Shown: piece by piece, positions 1-6,990 of the stretch
How positions within the stretch are numbered: position 1 is the stretch's first letter
Layout of the letters: the number at the start of each line of letters is the position of its first letter
Source of the DNA: Usnea hakonensis
Lineage: Eukaryota > Ascomycota > Lecanoromycetes > Lecanorales > Parmeliaceae
Direction: 5' to 3'
Length of the DNA stretch: 10,145 nucleotides
Assembly: GCA_013423325.1 (NCBI GenBank)
Contig: BLJB01000065.1
Coordinates: 1 to 10,145 of the forward strand
Notes under the pieces: model-generated
Told to the model about the DNA's origin: nothing
The model's database searches: none
What the model saw: the letters and a program-made list of their open reading frames with translations, nothing else
Translations under genes and position numbers: made by a program

Positions 1-34
1 TATTAGTCGCCCCCCCTACCGGCTAGTTAGGGGC

Positions 35-205
35 CTAGGTCGCGTGTTCTTGACGCGTTTCTTCCACCACCGCCTTGCCTCCTCTACCCCTATCGTTCGC
101 CCTACTCCCCTCTGCCCTTACCCCAAGTCGCTTACGTGCCTCGTACGCCTCGTTGCCGCTGTCAACCATGGATTGGAATGATCGTCCTTCCATCATCAGT
201 CTCAT
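35..205 (-). CDS. small hypothetical ORF, 56 aa
   Basis: An ATG at 205-203 opens a frame that runs to TAG at 37-35. The peptide is rich in Arg, Gly and Glu, with a central stretch DSGNEAYEARKRLG and a basic Gly/Arg segment. Base composition is ordinary: CA and TG are common, unlike everything from about 215 onward, so this stretch lies outside the RIP-affected block. An in-frame TAA lies two codons before the ATG, but it borders the mutated zone and could itself be altered. The ORF may therefore be the C-terminal end of a longer decayed gene. I do not recognise the family. No signal peptide or membrane segment is visible. It could also be a chance ORF in GC-richer DNA. Confidence 0.3.
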   Translation of the reverse strand: MRLMMEGRSFQSMVDSGNEAYEARKRLGVRAEGSRANDRGRGGKAVVEETRQEHAT

Positions 206-302
206 CAAACCTTATATTTAATATATTAAAAGGAGAAAATTTTATTTTCTTAATATCTAATTTAAAAAAGAGTTAACTATCTCTTAATAATTAATTATAT
301 TT

Positions 303-905
303 TTTACTATAAATCTAGAAAAATAAAATTATTTTTCTACTACCTTTTTTTTCTTTTTTTTAGAATCTTTCTAATATTTATTAAATTACTAAATAGTTCT
401 ATTAATTATTTAGTTAGATAAATATAGAGAACTATAGAATATATCTCTTTCTAGTAATAAAGATAAATATCTTAATAATCTTTTAAGAAATAAACTTATA
501 TCTAAAGATAAAGATAGAACGCGTTATAATATATTCTAAAAGGCCTCTAAAACGTCTTTAAATAAACTTAATACTCTAAGGTCTTTAGATACTCCTTATT
601 ATCCTAATTTAACTAATCGCCTATAATAATTAAGAGGGGTATCTAGAAAAGTATTAATACTCTAGACTAAAAATAATAATACGGCTACTTTCTAGAATAT
701 TTTATTTATAAATAAACTTATATAATAGGCTAAAAAGAATCTAGAAGAGTTTTTAGATATATTAAATTAGATCTATTAAGAGAGGAATATAGATATTTAG
801 ATCTTCTAGTTATTAAAAAAGGAGACTATAAAGTAACGATTCTATTACGGTACCATTACTAGTGTGACCATTGCCAAGGCACTAGTGGTAGTACTAGTGG
901 TAGTG
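303..905 (+). pseudogene. decayed reading frame of unknown family, RIP-mutated
   Basis: One phase (codons starting at 303, 306 and so on) reads as protein-like sequence once TAA/TAG are taken as former Gln/Trp codons. Clear stretches are SLDTPYYPNLTNRL at 582-623 and AKKNLEEFLDILN at 729-767. They are charged and probably helical, with a regular Leu pattern that suggests a coiled coil. Every stop I saw in this phase is TAA or TAG. The end of the frame (843-905) reads YYGTITSV followed by a Val-rich run encoded by a 12-bp tandem repeat. I cannot name the family. It may be the N-terminal part of the Gag-like gene further right: removing the 281-bp insertion plus duplication at 1013-1293 puts the two in the same phase. 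The 700 bp between them are too decayed to prove continuity. Confidence 0.35.
881..904. repeat. perfect 12-bp tandem duplication
   Basis: The unit actagtggtagt occurs at 881-892 and again at 893-904. It is bounded by ggc (878-880) and gcc (905-907), so the outer bases 878-884 and 901-907 also form a 7-bp inverted repeat. The surrounding 840-930 keeps some CA and TG dinucleotides and is less mutated than its neighbours. Confidence 0.75.
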
Positions 906-1012
906 CCGCATATTAGTTAGTGCCGTAGTACTTAGATAGATTTCTAGGTAGTATTAATTTAGACTTTTAATATACTCTACTTTCGTTTATAGATTATAAT
1001 ATAGAGGCTATA

Positions 1013-1305
1013 ATATATAGTATTGATTGATTGATTGTTTTATACGCCTATACTAGCTACTTGATATAAGCTAATAAGGGTGACTATAACGCTAAACCAG
1101 CAGAGCTGGGCGTCGAAGAAACCTGAGGGCGAACCTCTAGACAAAAACTTTAACTAAATAGTACGCTCTCCCTTCTGCTGTGCTCCTTAGGAGCCCTATT
1201 ATACTACCGCGTATCTCTCTACTTCTTTGCGCCGACTCTTCTATTCTCTAACTTTCGTATCTCTGATCGCCCCCGCCTCTAGAGGCGGGTGCGATATATA
1301 GTATT
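1013..1305 (-). mobile_element. 269-bp retroposon-like insertion (SINE or truncated LINE) with 12-bp target duplication
   Basis: The 12-bp sequence atatatagtatt is at 1013-1024 and exactly repeated at 1294-1305. Between them, 1025-1293 has normal CA/TG content, while both flanks are strongly TA-rich. The left edge is a simple repeat (attg four times, 1022-1037, overlapping the duplication). Read on the minus strand this is a 3' CAAT-repeat tail, as expected for target-primed reverse transcription. The right edge, the minus-strand 5' end, carries a strong inverted repeat. On the minus strand a perfect match to the RNA polymerase III A-box pattern TRGYNNANNNGG lies at 1206-1195. A weak B-box-like ggttcgccctc (8 of 11 to consensus) lies at 1135-1125. 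The A box is about 87 bases from the minus-strand 5' end, which is unusual for a SINE, so promoter function is uncertain. No ORF is evident. Confidence 0.6.
1266..1295. repeat. near-perfect 30-bp inverted repeat
   Basis: The core cccgcctctagaggcggg (1272-1289) is a perfect 18-bp palindrome. It is extended by atcgc (1266-1270) and gcgat (1291-1295), with one mismatch pair (1271/1290). As RNA it would form a GC-rich hairpin with a short loop. It sits at the right boundary of the un-mutated insertion and its last two bases overlap the target duplication. Confidence 0.85.
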
Positions 1306-1989
1306 AATATCTATCTTTAATTACTATTAATTAGCTATTAACGACTAGGACTCCCTTTACTAGATATAAGTTACTAGTTCCTCGCTTCTACTATCGTATT
1401 AAGACTTATTCGCCTTATTATTATTTACCTTATTTATCTTACTATTTTACAATTACTCGCCTTATTACTATACGCCTTATTATTATTTATTTCCGCTATT
1501 ATTCTATTACTTTTACTACTACTTTTTAGCTACTAATTTACTATTATTAAGATATAATTAATAGTTAGAGTACTATTTACTTACTTTATATTTACTTTTT
1601 TACTATTATTATAGTAATTACTAAAGTTACTAGTATATCTTTTAAATCGGGACGTAATCTAAATACCCTTAGTATATAGTAGGATCTACTTACTTTATTA
1701 ATATATTTTTAATAATTTTTTTTTTACCTTATTTTTAATCGCTCTATATTATATTAAATTATTTAGTTTATTTACTACCTTACTTTAAACTAGCTCTATT
1801 ACTACTATTTAAGTTAGTTTATATCGTCTATTATATTTTTAACTTCTATAAAGTTATTAGTAATTATACTTATAATATTTCTATTAACGTTCTTTATATA
1901 ATTAAGTTTATTATCTATAATTACTAGAGGTTAATTAGAAATAGGTCTATCTCTAGTATTAAATAATTCTATACTTTTTCTATAAACCT
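1306..1989. other. TA-rich, pyrimidine-rich RIP-degraded stretch with no certain gene
   Basis: The plus strand is dominated by T, TA and short Tyr/Leu/Phe-type codons, for example repeated cgccttattatta-like phrases at 1400-1490. If TAT and TTA are former CAT/CAC and CCA/TCA codons, this could be a His/Pro/Ser-rich spacer of the gene to its right. Different phases look plausible in different sub-stretches: phase 2 is open around 1742-1920, and phase 3 is also protein-like at 1740-1900. I cannot choose between them. CA and TG are nearly absent. Confidence 0.4.
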
Positions 1990-2846
1990 ACCTACCTTTC
2001 CTTTTACTTAGGTTATAGATACTCCCTCGTTTAAGAAAGTAGTTAAAGAATTTATAGAAAGAATAACTACTTACTATAAAAATTTAGAGATATTATAATA
2101 TATCGCTAAAAGACGAGTATTACTTTAATAATCTTTAAAAAAACGTTTTAATCTACTACCGAAATTACGCCTATCTACGGATATTCTACTATTTACTACT
2201 AAAGGTCGTAATTCTATTATAGTAAATATACTACTTTTAGAGTCCCTATTACTTTAGCCTCTCTAGAGTAAATATTAATAATCGCTACTAAAAATAGCTC
2301 CTATATTCTTAACGGATTAACGAGAAGAGATAGTTATAATTATTATTTAAATAATAGCTATTATAAATTAAAACCCCCTATAGTCTTAAAATTAAAATCG
2401 TTCCCCCACAGTATTATAATTTCGATTTTAGGATATTAATTATTTTAACCCCGACTCTACCGTAAAGTCTATTAAAGTAAAAGATATATATAATATCTAC
2501 TATAATATATTTAGCTTTACTAATAGATTAAGAGTTAAGATAATATTAATAAACGAAGTAATTTTATAGTAGAATATTAAGTCTTACTTACTAGGTACTA
2601 TAGATAATTAGTATACTAACTAATTAATATATCTTAATAGACTAGGTTTATAGAATACTATAGATAATATTAAAGAATAGTATAATATACTAGAAACCTA
2701 ATTTTATAATTCTTTAGATATATTATTAATATTACTAGAATCTATTCGATACTTAGTTAATAATATACGGGATAGAAAAGATCCTATTAATTATATTTCT
2801 AATATTATACTAAATAGAAAAAATACTAGACTTATAATAATAGAGT

Positions 2847-2947
2847 AATTCTAAATTATTGGATTGGATTGGATTGGAATTCATACTCGTGTCTATCTAA
2901 CTATGTGAAAGATAATTACGGGAATCTCTGTGGCAATTCTAAATTAT
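2847..2947 (-). mobile_element. 75-bp retroposon fragment with 13-bp target duplication
   Basis: The sequence aattctaaattat occurs at 2847-2859 and again at 2935-2947. The 75 bp between (2860-2934) contain CA and TG freely, unlike both sides. The left end is four tandem ttgga units (about 2859-2878). On the minus strand this is a simple-repeat 3' tail following a short unique body. Variable-length duplications plus such tails are the mark of target-primed insertion, so this is most simply a severely 5'-truncated LINE or SINE. Removing the insert and one duplication copy (88 bp) rejoins the Gag-like frame exactly. Extending outward, 2845-2846 reads gt and 2933-2934 reads gc, so the duplication may be 15 bp with one C/T difference at a CpA site. 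Confidence 0.7.
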
Positions 2948-3144
2948 AATAGTCTATAAATATATTAATAGCGAGCTTTAATATAATCTACCCTATTTTA
3001 TATCTAGCTTAATAATATCTAGTCTCTTAGAAGAGTTATAGTATTAAAAGGATATCTAGTTTAATCTTTATATACTAAAACTTATATTAATATCTATAGG
3101 TCGAGAATAGTAGTAATTTTAGAATAATAATATCTAATTATATT

Positions 3145-3390
3145 AACTACGAAATTACTAGCCCTAAAGTTAACTCTAGCTATAATATTATTAGTTCTAG
3201 CCGTAATAAAATTAACGTTACTAGTTATAGTAGAGTTAAAGTTAATTTTAGCTATAATAATACTAATTCTAGCCGTAAAGAGAATATTAATTCTAGTCGT
3301 AAAAGGAATACTAATCGTAGTATAAGAATAATTAACCTTAATTTTAGCCGTAGAGTTAACCTTAGCCGTAGTAAGGTTAATTCTAATATA
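3145..3390. repeat. degenerate repeats encoding a former Gln/Pro/Phe-rich tract
   Basis: Variants of ttctagccgtaa occur at 3195-3206, 3267-3278 and 3291-3302, with further diverged copies such as ttttagccgtag at 3342-3353. Spacing is 24 bp between the second and third copies. In the phase of the Gag-like gene (codons starting at multiples of three) they read Phe-stop-Pro-stop, consistent with a former Phe-Gln-Pro-Gln repeat whose CAG/CAA codons all lost their C. This explains the very dense stops here without invoking loss of the frame. Confidence 0.6.
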
Positions 3391-3420
3391 AATAACGAGG
3401 TCGTAATATATAGTAACGCC

Positions 3421-3934
3421 CTTATAAAGATAATAATCTATATAATAATTAGTTATTTATCCCTTCTAATTACTAGAATTATAATAATAATTAATAATAG
3501 ATATAGTAATAGTCGTTATCTTTATAACTACTATAGAAACTATTCGGGCCTAGTAATTATCCCCTATTACTAATTACTAATAAAAATATAAACGTATCTT
3601 CTAGTATAAGCTAATAGTCAAATTAGAATTAGAATAATACTAGTAATAGAAATCTATTTTATTTAAATAGACGTCTATATTATTCTAAGGCTTACTAGTA
3701 TAAGTCTAATAAGAATAGACTAAGAGATAATTAAGAAGAATATAAGACCTATAAAGATATATTTTATAATACTATAATATCTAATTAGATAGATAATAAA
3801 TACTACTAGGATCTAGATAATAGTCTACTAATAGATAAGTAAGCTAAAAATAACCCTTAAGATAGTATAATAAAAGTATACTTTTTTATCGAACTATTCT
3901 ATTTATACTACTATTACTATTACGATATAGATTT
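3421..3934 (+). other. RIP-degraded sequence between Gag-like gene and copia LTR
   Basis: Phase 3 of the Gag-like gene remains protein-like in places, for example EEYKTYKDIFYNT near 3738-3776 and DSIIKVYFFIEL near 3861-3896. The gene may therefore run up to the edge of the LTR at 3935. A Tyr-rich cluster at about 3514-3552 could be a mutated Cys-containing zinc motif, but no CCHC spacing could be matched. No other feature is visible. Confidence 0.4.
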
Positions 3935-4054
3935 TGTTGAAAGTAGAGTCACGTGACTTGGTCACGTAACTACTACTTGGGACATAGTCAAGCTTTCCTT
4001 CATAGAGATCCATGGTAAATACAACTACTATATGTCCTACCCCATATTTTGACA
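3935..4054 (+). repeat. candidate 5' LTR, about 120 bp
   Basis: The stretch starts TGTTGA at 3935 and ends GACA at 4054, giving the usual TG...CA ends with a 3-bp terminal inverted match (TGT/ACA). The left edge is an abrupt change from TA-rich DNA. The right edge abuts the primer-binding site with no spacer. The LTR is short but within the range for fungal copia elements. With no 3' LTR in the window, the boundaries rest on the TG/CA ends and the adjacent primer site only. Confidence 0.6.
3948..3970. promoter_or_regulatory. pair of E-box palindromes in the LTR
   Basis: gtcacgtgac (3948-3957) is a perfect 10-bp palindrome containing CACGTG, the site class bound by bHLH factors. A second copy, gtcacgtaac (3961-3970), differs by a single TG-to-TA change that breaks its symmetry, as RIP would do. 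A role in driving element transcription is inferred from its position in the upstream half of the LTR. Confidence 0.45.
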
Positions 4055-4066
4055 GGTTATGAGCCC
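4055..4066 (+). promoter_or_regulatory. primer-binding site for half initiator tRNA-Met
   Basis: ggttatgagccc is the reverse complement of gggctcataacc, the anticodon arm of eukaryotic initiator tRNA-Met, with the CAT anticodon in the centre. Some copia-superfamily elements, including Drosophila copia and yeast Ty5, prime reverse transcription from a cleaved half of this tRNA, not its 3' CCA end. The site starts on the base after the LTR's CA end, which supports both calls. Confidence 0.75.
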
Positions 4067-4080
4067 GGGGTTCGCCCCGG
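4065..4080 (+). other. GC hairpin next to the primer-binding site
   Basis: ccgggg (4065-4070) pairs with ccccgg (4075-4080) around a ttcg loop. The left arm shares its first two bases with the primer-binding site, so tRNA annealing and this hairpin would compete at that edge. The inverted pair gttatg/cataac (4056-4061 and 4097-4102) encloses it. Confidence 0.55.
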
Positions 4081-4139
4081 CAGTATTCCAGTACACCATA
4101 ACTATACTAACTATAGCGACTCTCAGCATAGCAATCACC

Positions 4140-4161
4140 CCGCTATAGAGTACTATAGCGG
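4140..4161 (+). other. leader hairpin, 9-bp perfect stem
   Basis: ccgctatag (4140-4148) and ctatagcgg (4153-4161) pair perfectly around agta. A further ctatagcg lies at 4111-4118. The position in the retrotransposon leader is where packaging or dimerisation signals are found. That role is inference. Confidence 0.5.
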
Positions 4162-4253
4162 TAATCTAATCGTTCATTAAATAACCTCTTAAAAGTGGAA
4201 ATCCCCATATACAAATAATTATTTAGGCCTAAACGATCATGATTCGTCGTAAA

Positions 4254-4303
4254 TTCGGTAGCTAGGAAACCCCTAGCCTCGGCTTAACGCCGTTAATACC
4301 GAA
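4254..4303 (+). ncRNA. predicted three-way-junction RNA structure in the copia leader
   Basis: The outer stem is ttcggta (4254-4260) with taccgaa (4297-4303). Inside are hairpin 1, gctagg (4261-4266) with cctagc (4272-4277), and hairpin 2, cggc (4280-4283) with gccg (4289-4292). All 17 pairs are Watson-Crick in sequence otherwise subject to RIP. It is a structural element of the leader RNA, not an independent RNA gene. Function is unknown; packaging, translation control or primer-site folding are possible. Confidence 0.45.
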
Positions 4304-4444
4304 GCTTACTAAGTACCAAGGTATTACTAAGGCTTGCGCGAAATCAACTAATTATATAGCTATTCGGCCCCTAGAAGATTGCCTTCCCTACGCAGGACAC
4401 GCTAAATAAAGGGGAATATACCCTTATTTATATACCGAAATACT

Positions 4445-5302
4445 ATAAATACGGTAGCGAGTATCTAGACTCAGTCTAAAGTCAATTATACAATATTTAT
4501 AATAACGGCTAAAAACTAGCTATCCTAGCTATTCTAGCTACTACAGGCAAGAGTAAAGACTAAGCGGAAAGATAAAGGCAAAGGTAAATATAGGAAGAAG
4601 AAGCCCCAACCTCTTCCGTAGCCCTTACAGACTAAGGCAAAAGTAGAGGCAAGCAAAGATCAGGGCTAATAGCCCCAGAAATATCAGGGCCAACAGCCCC
4701 AGCCTCCCCAGCCTCCTCTAGGAAATACACAATCCGATGCCACGAGTAAATAGGCTAAGGTACGCCGTCACAAGGAGAAGAGAAAGAGAACCCCTACTAT
4801 TAACGCAAATAAGCCTATCTCGTCTCGCGATAATAAAGAGAAATATAACTAAGCGGAAGTTAATATCTATACTAAGACCTATATTAAACGGCTAAGGGTA
4901 GACTTACCGTAAAATATAGGAATAGGAAGTGGTCAAAGCGATTTAAATAAGAGCATTCTAAGGCCTATAAAGAAGCCTAAGTTTTCTTAGAAACGTTCTA
5001 TTACACTATACTTTCTAAGATCTAGATCTAAGTACTACGAAATTTCTTTTTAAATCGCTCTCGATTGTACTACAATAGCCTATTATTATTAATAAACCTC
5101 TAAGCTCGATCGTGCCAACCTTAGGGCCGAAAGAGACTTTCCTAATACGCTTAAATTACTTACGTATATACTAGATAGTACGATAGGTAGCGAGTATACT
5201 CCAATCTCGCGCGCTAATTCAATACCTTCCTTAGGGTAATCTACCCCTAAATTAATACTATAAATTCCGCCCGATATTAACATCGATCTATTCGGTTTCT
5301 AA
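4445..5302 (+). pseudogene. possible upstream ORF of the copia element, RIP-mutated
   Basis: Phase 2 is protein-like ahead of gag and differs in phase from gag-pol. From 4541 it is very basic (a Lys/Arg run, 4556-4612). It then turns Gln/Pro-rich (4661-4720), basic again (4745-4790), and ends with a mixed stretch including LDRANLRAERDFPN near 5108-5149. All stops I saw are TAA/TAG. An 18-bp direct repeat shows two of them were CAA and CAG. The start could be a former ATG now ATA at 4445. The end could be the TAA at 5300-5302, just before gag. I do not recognise the family. A nucleic-acid-binding accessory protein or an N-terminal extension joined by frameshift are possible, and a non-coding leader cannot be excluded. 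Confidence 0.35.
4661..4702 (+). repeat. 18-bp direct repeat, copies differing only at two CpA sites
   Basis: Copy 1, cagggctaatagccccag (4661-4678), and copy 2, cagggccaacagccccag (4685-4702), are 24 bp apart (eight codons, same phase). The only differences are C-to-T at two CpA positions, turning Gln codons CAA and CAG into TAA and TAG. This is internal evidence for the mutation type and for the phase-2 reading. Confidence 0.85.
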
Positions 5303-6379
5303 GTAAAGCTATATTAGCCGAAGAAATTAAAATCTTAGCCTCCCTAAGCCGTCTTAATAATATCGATAAGCTTAAAGGCGCCTCTAACTACCAAATATAG
5401 AAGTAGTAATTCGAAGACGAGCTAAAGCTCCTAGATATATAGCGCTATATTGCGAAAGACTATACCGCCCCGATAGGAGTAACTACTAAGAAGCTCGAAG
5501 CCTAGAAATAAGCCTACGATAAGATATATATAATACTTAAGTCTCGTTATAAGCGTAACCCTCGCTCTATAATCAAAAGCGAAACTAACGCCAAAAAGGC
5601 CTAGATAACCCTTAAGAAATATAAGCCTCGGGGCTCCGGCATCCTTAATTCTACCTTTAGAAAGCTCGATACGGTTAATCTAGTAGACTACGATAATAAT
5701 CCTTAGACCTATACTAACGATTTTATTAAGATACTAGAAGAGTTTAATACCCTATCCTTAAAGCTTTAATTTGATAAGAACTAGAAAATCTATCGCTTCT
5801 ACTTAGGCCTAGGCTCTATCTATAACGCGTACTACGAATAGTATAATTAAACCCATAACGCTTTCGATAATAATAGCGAATATAAGTTCGATCTAGACTA
5901 TACTATTACGAGGTTCCTAAACACGGTCACGAACCCTATTAACTCTATATCCTCGGCTAAGATTTAAGTACTAGCCGCTCTAGTTAACGGTACGTTTACG
6001 TATAATACGCAGAGCGTTATAGCTTTAGTAGCCATTAGGGGAACCGATATTAAGGTCTAACTAGGAGCCTATATAGGTAATTCTCGTACGTATACCTAGA
6101 CCTACAAGTATTATACTTACTATAAGAAGGACTAGTATAACGACTTAGAGTATACCTCTCTTTATCCCTATCTAAAAAAGAAGGAGAATAATAATAATAG
6201 TAGTACTCGCGGTCGTAGTCGTAGACGTAGCGGACGCGATAGCCGAGGTAGCCGTAGAGGCAATAATAATAGAGGTAATAATAATAACTCCTCTAATAAG
6301 GTAAAGCCCGCTATCGAGACCTAGGCTACCGTAGTAGTAACCGAGCCTACGGCTTTTAGCTTTATAGCCTATACCGAGT
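5260..6379 (+). pseudogene. gag: copia Gag region, RIP-mutated
   Basis: This is the nucleocapsid/capsid part of the polyprotein. The family-typical start LKGASNYQI followed by a stop (a former Trp) is at 5371-5400, with FEDELKLLDI at 5416-5445. The capsid body continues to about 6060. A zinc-knuckle position follows at 6112-6153, then an Asn/Arg/Ser/Gly-rich basic tail at 6181-6310 of nucleocapsid type. The start codon is not certain: ATA at 5260 or 5311 could each be a former ATG. About 37 codons separate 5260 from the LKGASNY motif, a normal distance for copia Gag. Many Gln/Trp positions are TAG/TAA. There is no stop of its own before protease, so Gag and Pol were one ORF. Confidence 0.8.
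6112..6153 (+). other. CCHC zinc knuckle with all four ligands mutated to Tyr
   Basis: TAT codons at 6112, 6121, 6136 and 6151 sit at the exact CX2CX4HX4C spacing of a retroviral-type zinc knuckle. TGT-to-TAT and CAT-to-TAT are both RIP-type transitions, so each zinc ligand was replaced by Tyr. Neighbouring Lys-Lys-Asp and the stop at 6133 fill the usual positions between ligands. Confidence 0.75.
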
Positions 6380-6528
6380 AACTAACTAAAGCTATATATC
6401 TTATTACAAACTCTTAGTAGCTCTAAAGCCGGACCTCTAAGCTATCTACCTCTAAGCCGTCTTAGCCGTCCTAGAAGATAATAGTATAAACTTCCTCGAT
6501 ATCTACGGTAGCTATACTCTCGGTACTA

Positions 6529-6790
6529 TAGTTTATTAATAGCGGTTATACTTAGTATATAGTACGGGATCGATTAGTATTTTAAACCTTTACCCCTTTC
6601 GCGATACTAGCTAAAGTAAACAGTATTACGGGCTATATCCTAGCCGAAGGAGTCAGCCGAGTTCACCTTTAATATAAAGGCCTCGGAGGTAAACGTACGC
6701 TAGTTATTAATAACGTCTAGTACGTACCTATAAGTAAGTTTAATCTAATTTCTTAGGGGTAGCTTAAGGACTAAGGTATAAAAGTTACGC
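6529..6790 (+). pseudogene. copia aspartic protease, active site lost
   Basis: The codons at 6529-6561 read stop-F-I-N-S-G-Y-T-stop-Y-I. Reversing RIP at each site gives the copia protease signature Asp-Ser-Gly-Cys. The catalytic Asp codon (6538-6540) is AAT after a T, so GAT-to-AAT by TG-to-TA. Downstream, GYILAEGVSRVHL (about 6631-6669) and NNV-stop-YVPISKFNLIS (6709-6765) match the conserved 'NVLYVP...NLLS' region that ends the protease domain in copia polyproteins. In life it would cut Gag-Pol inside virus-like particles. Same phase as gag and integrase. Confidence 0.8.
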
Positions 6791-6990
6791 TTATACCGGA
6801 TAGTATTAATATTAGGGAGTATAGTATTATCTTTAGGCACTAACGCAATCGTCTATATACGCTTAATACGTAGACCGAGGCCCCTATATACCTAGTAGTC
6901 ATTAATAGAGACATCCCCGCTTATAATAAGTCCCCCTTAACTATAACTTTACTTGCCACTAACCCAGAGCCTCAAATCAATAAGGAGACC

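Larger units (their letters stand above)
2012..3420 (+). pseudogene. gag: retrotransposon Gag-like protein, RIP-mutated and interrupted
   Basis: Phase 2 is protein-like from about 2012 to 2846. It shows DTPSFKKVVKEF (2018-2053), VNILLLESLLL (2222-2254), a DINYFNPDST block near 2432-2461, FTNRLRV (2516-2536) and YLLGT (2585-2599). The last is followed by a stop/Tyr pair where capsid-type Gag proteins carry a Trp-Tyr. After the 88-bp insertion the frame resumes in phase 3 with KYINSEL (2958-2978) and LLEEL (3024-3038). The order (coiled coil, 'FTNRLR', 'LLGT..WY', 'W..LE..F') matches Gag-like proteins I recall as widespread in filamentous ascomycetes, probably Ty3/gypsy type. From about 3150 to 3390 the same phase is almost all stops. 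It reads as a Gln-rich tract once TAA/TAG are taken as CAA/CAG. No zinc knuckle could be confirmed near 3500-3560, where a Tyr cluster may be former Cys. No protease or RT follows in the window. Confidence 0.6.

Noticed and set aside
168..179. atggattggaat near the left edge as another copy of the TTGGA-type retroposon tail
   Set aside because: Only about two units, no flanking duplication found; likely coincidence.
838..930. Third un-mutated insertion around the 12-bp tandem repeat
   Set aside because: CA/TG are somewhat more frequent, but I found no flanking duplication or tail, and the upstream phase reads into it.
1022..1037. CRISPR or other array from short repeats in the window
   Set aside because: The repeats are a simple (attg)4 microsatellite and degenerate coding repeats; no regular repeat-spacer layout.
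1025..1293. Solo LTR or tRNA gene
   Set aside because: No TG...CA ends, the duplication is 12 bp instead of about 5, and no cloverleaf fits around the A/B-box-like motifs.
3505..3560. Ghost zinc knuckle in the Gag-like gene
   Set aside because: Several Tyr codons cluster here, but no phase gives the CCHC spacing without an assumed indel.
4065..4080. tRNA T-arm at ggttcgcccc
   Set aside because: The sequence is a simple hairpin beside the primer site; no acceptor, D or anticodon arms fit around it.
5089..5283. 64-codon minus-strand open frame
   Set aside because: It lies antisense to the copia upstream region. RIP makes plus-sense stops and leaves some antisense phases open by chance. The composition has no family resemblance.
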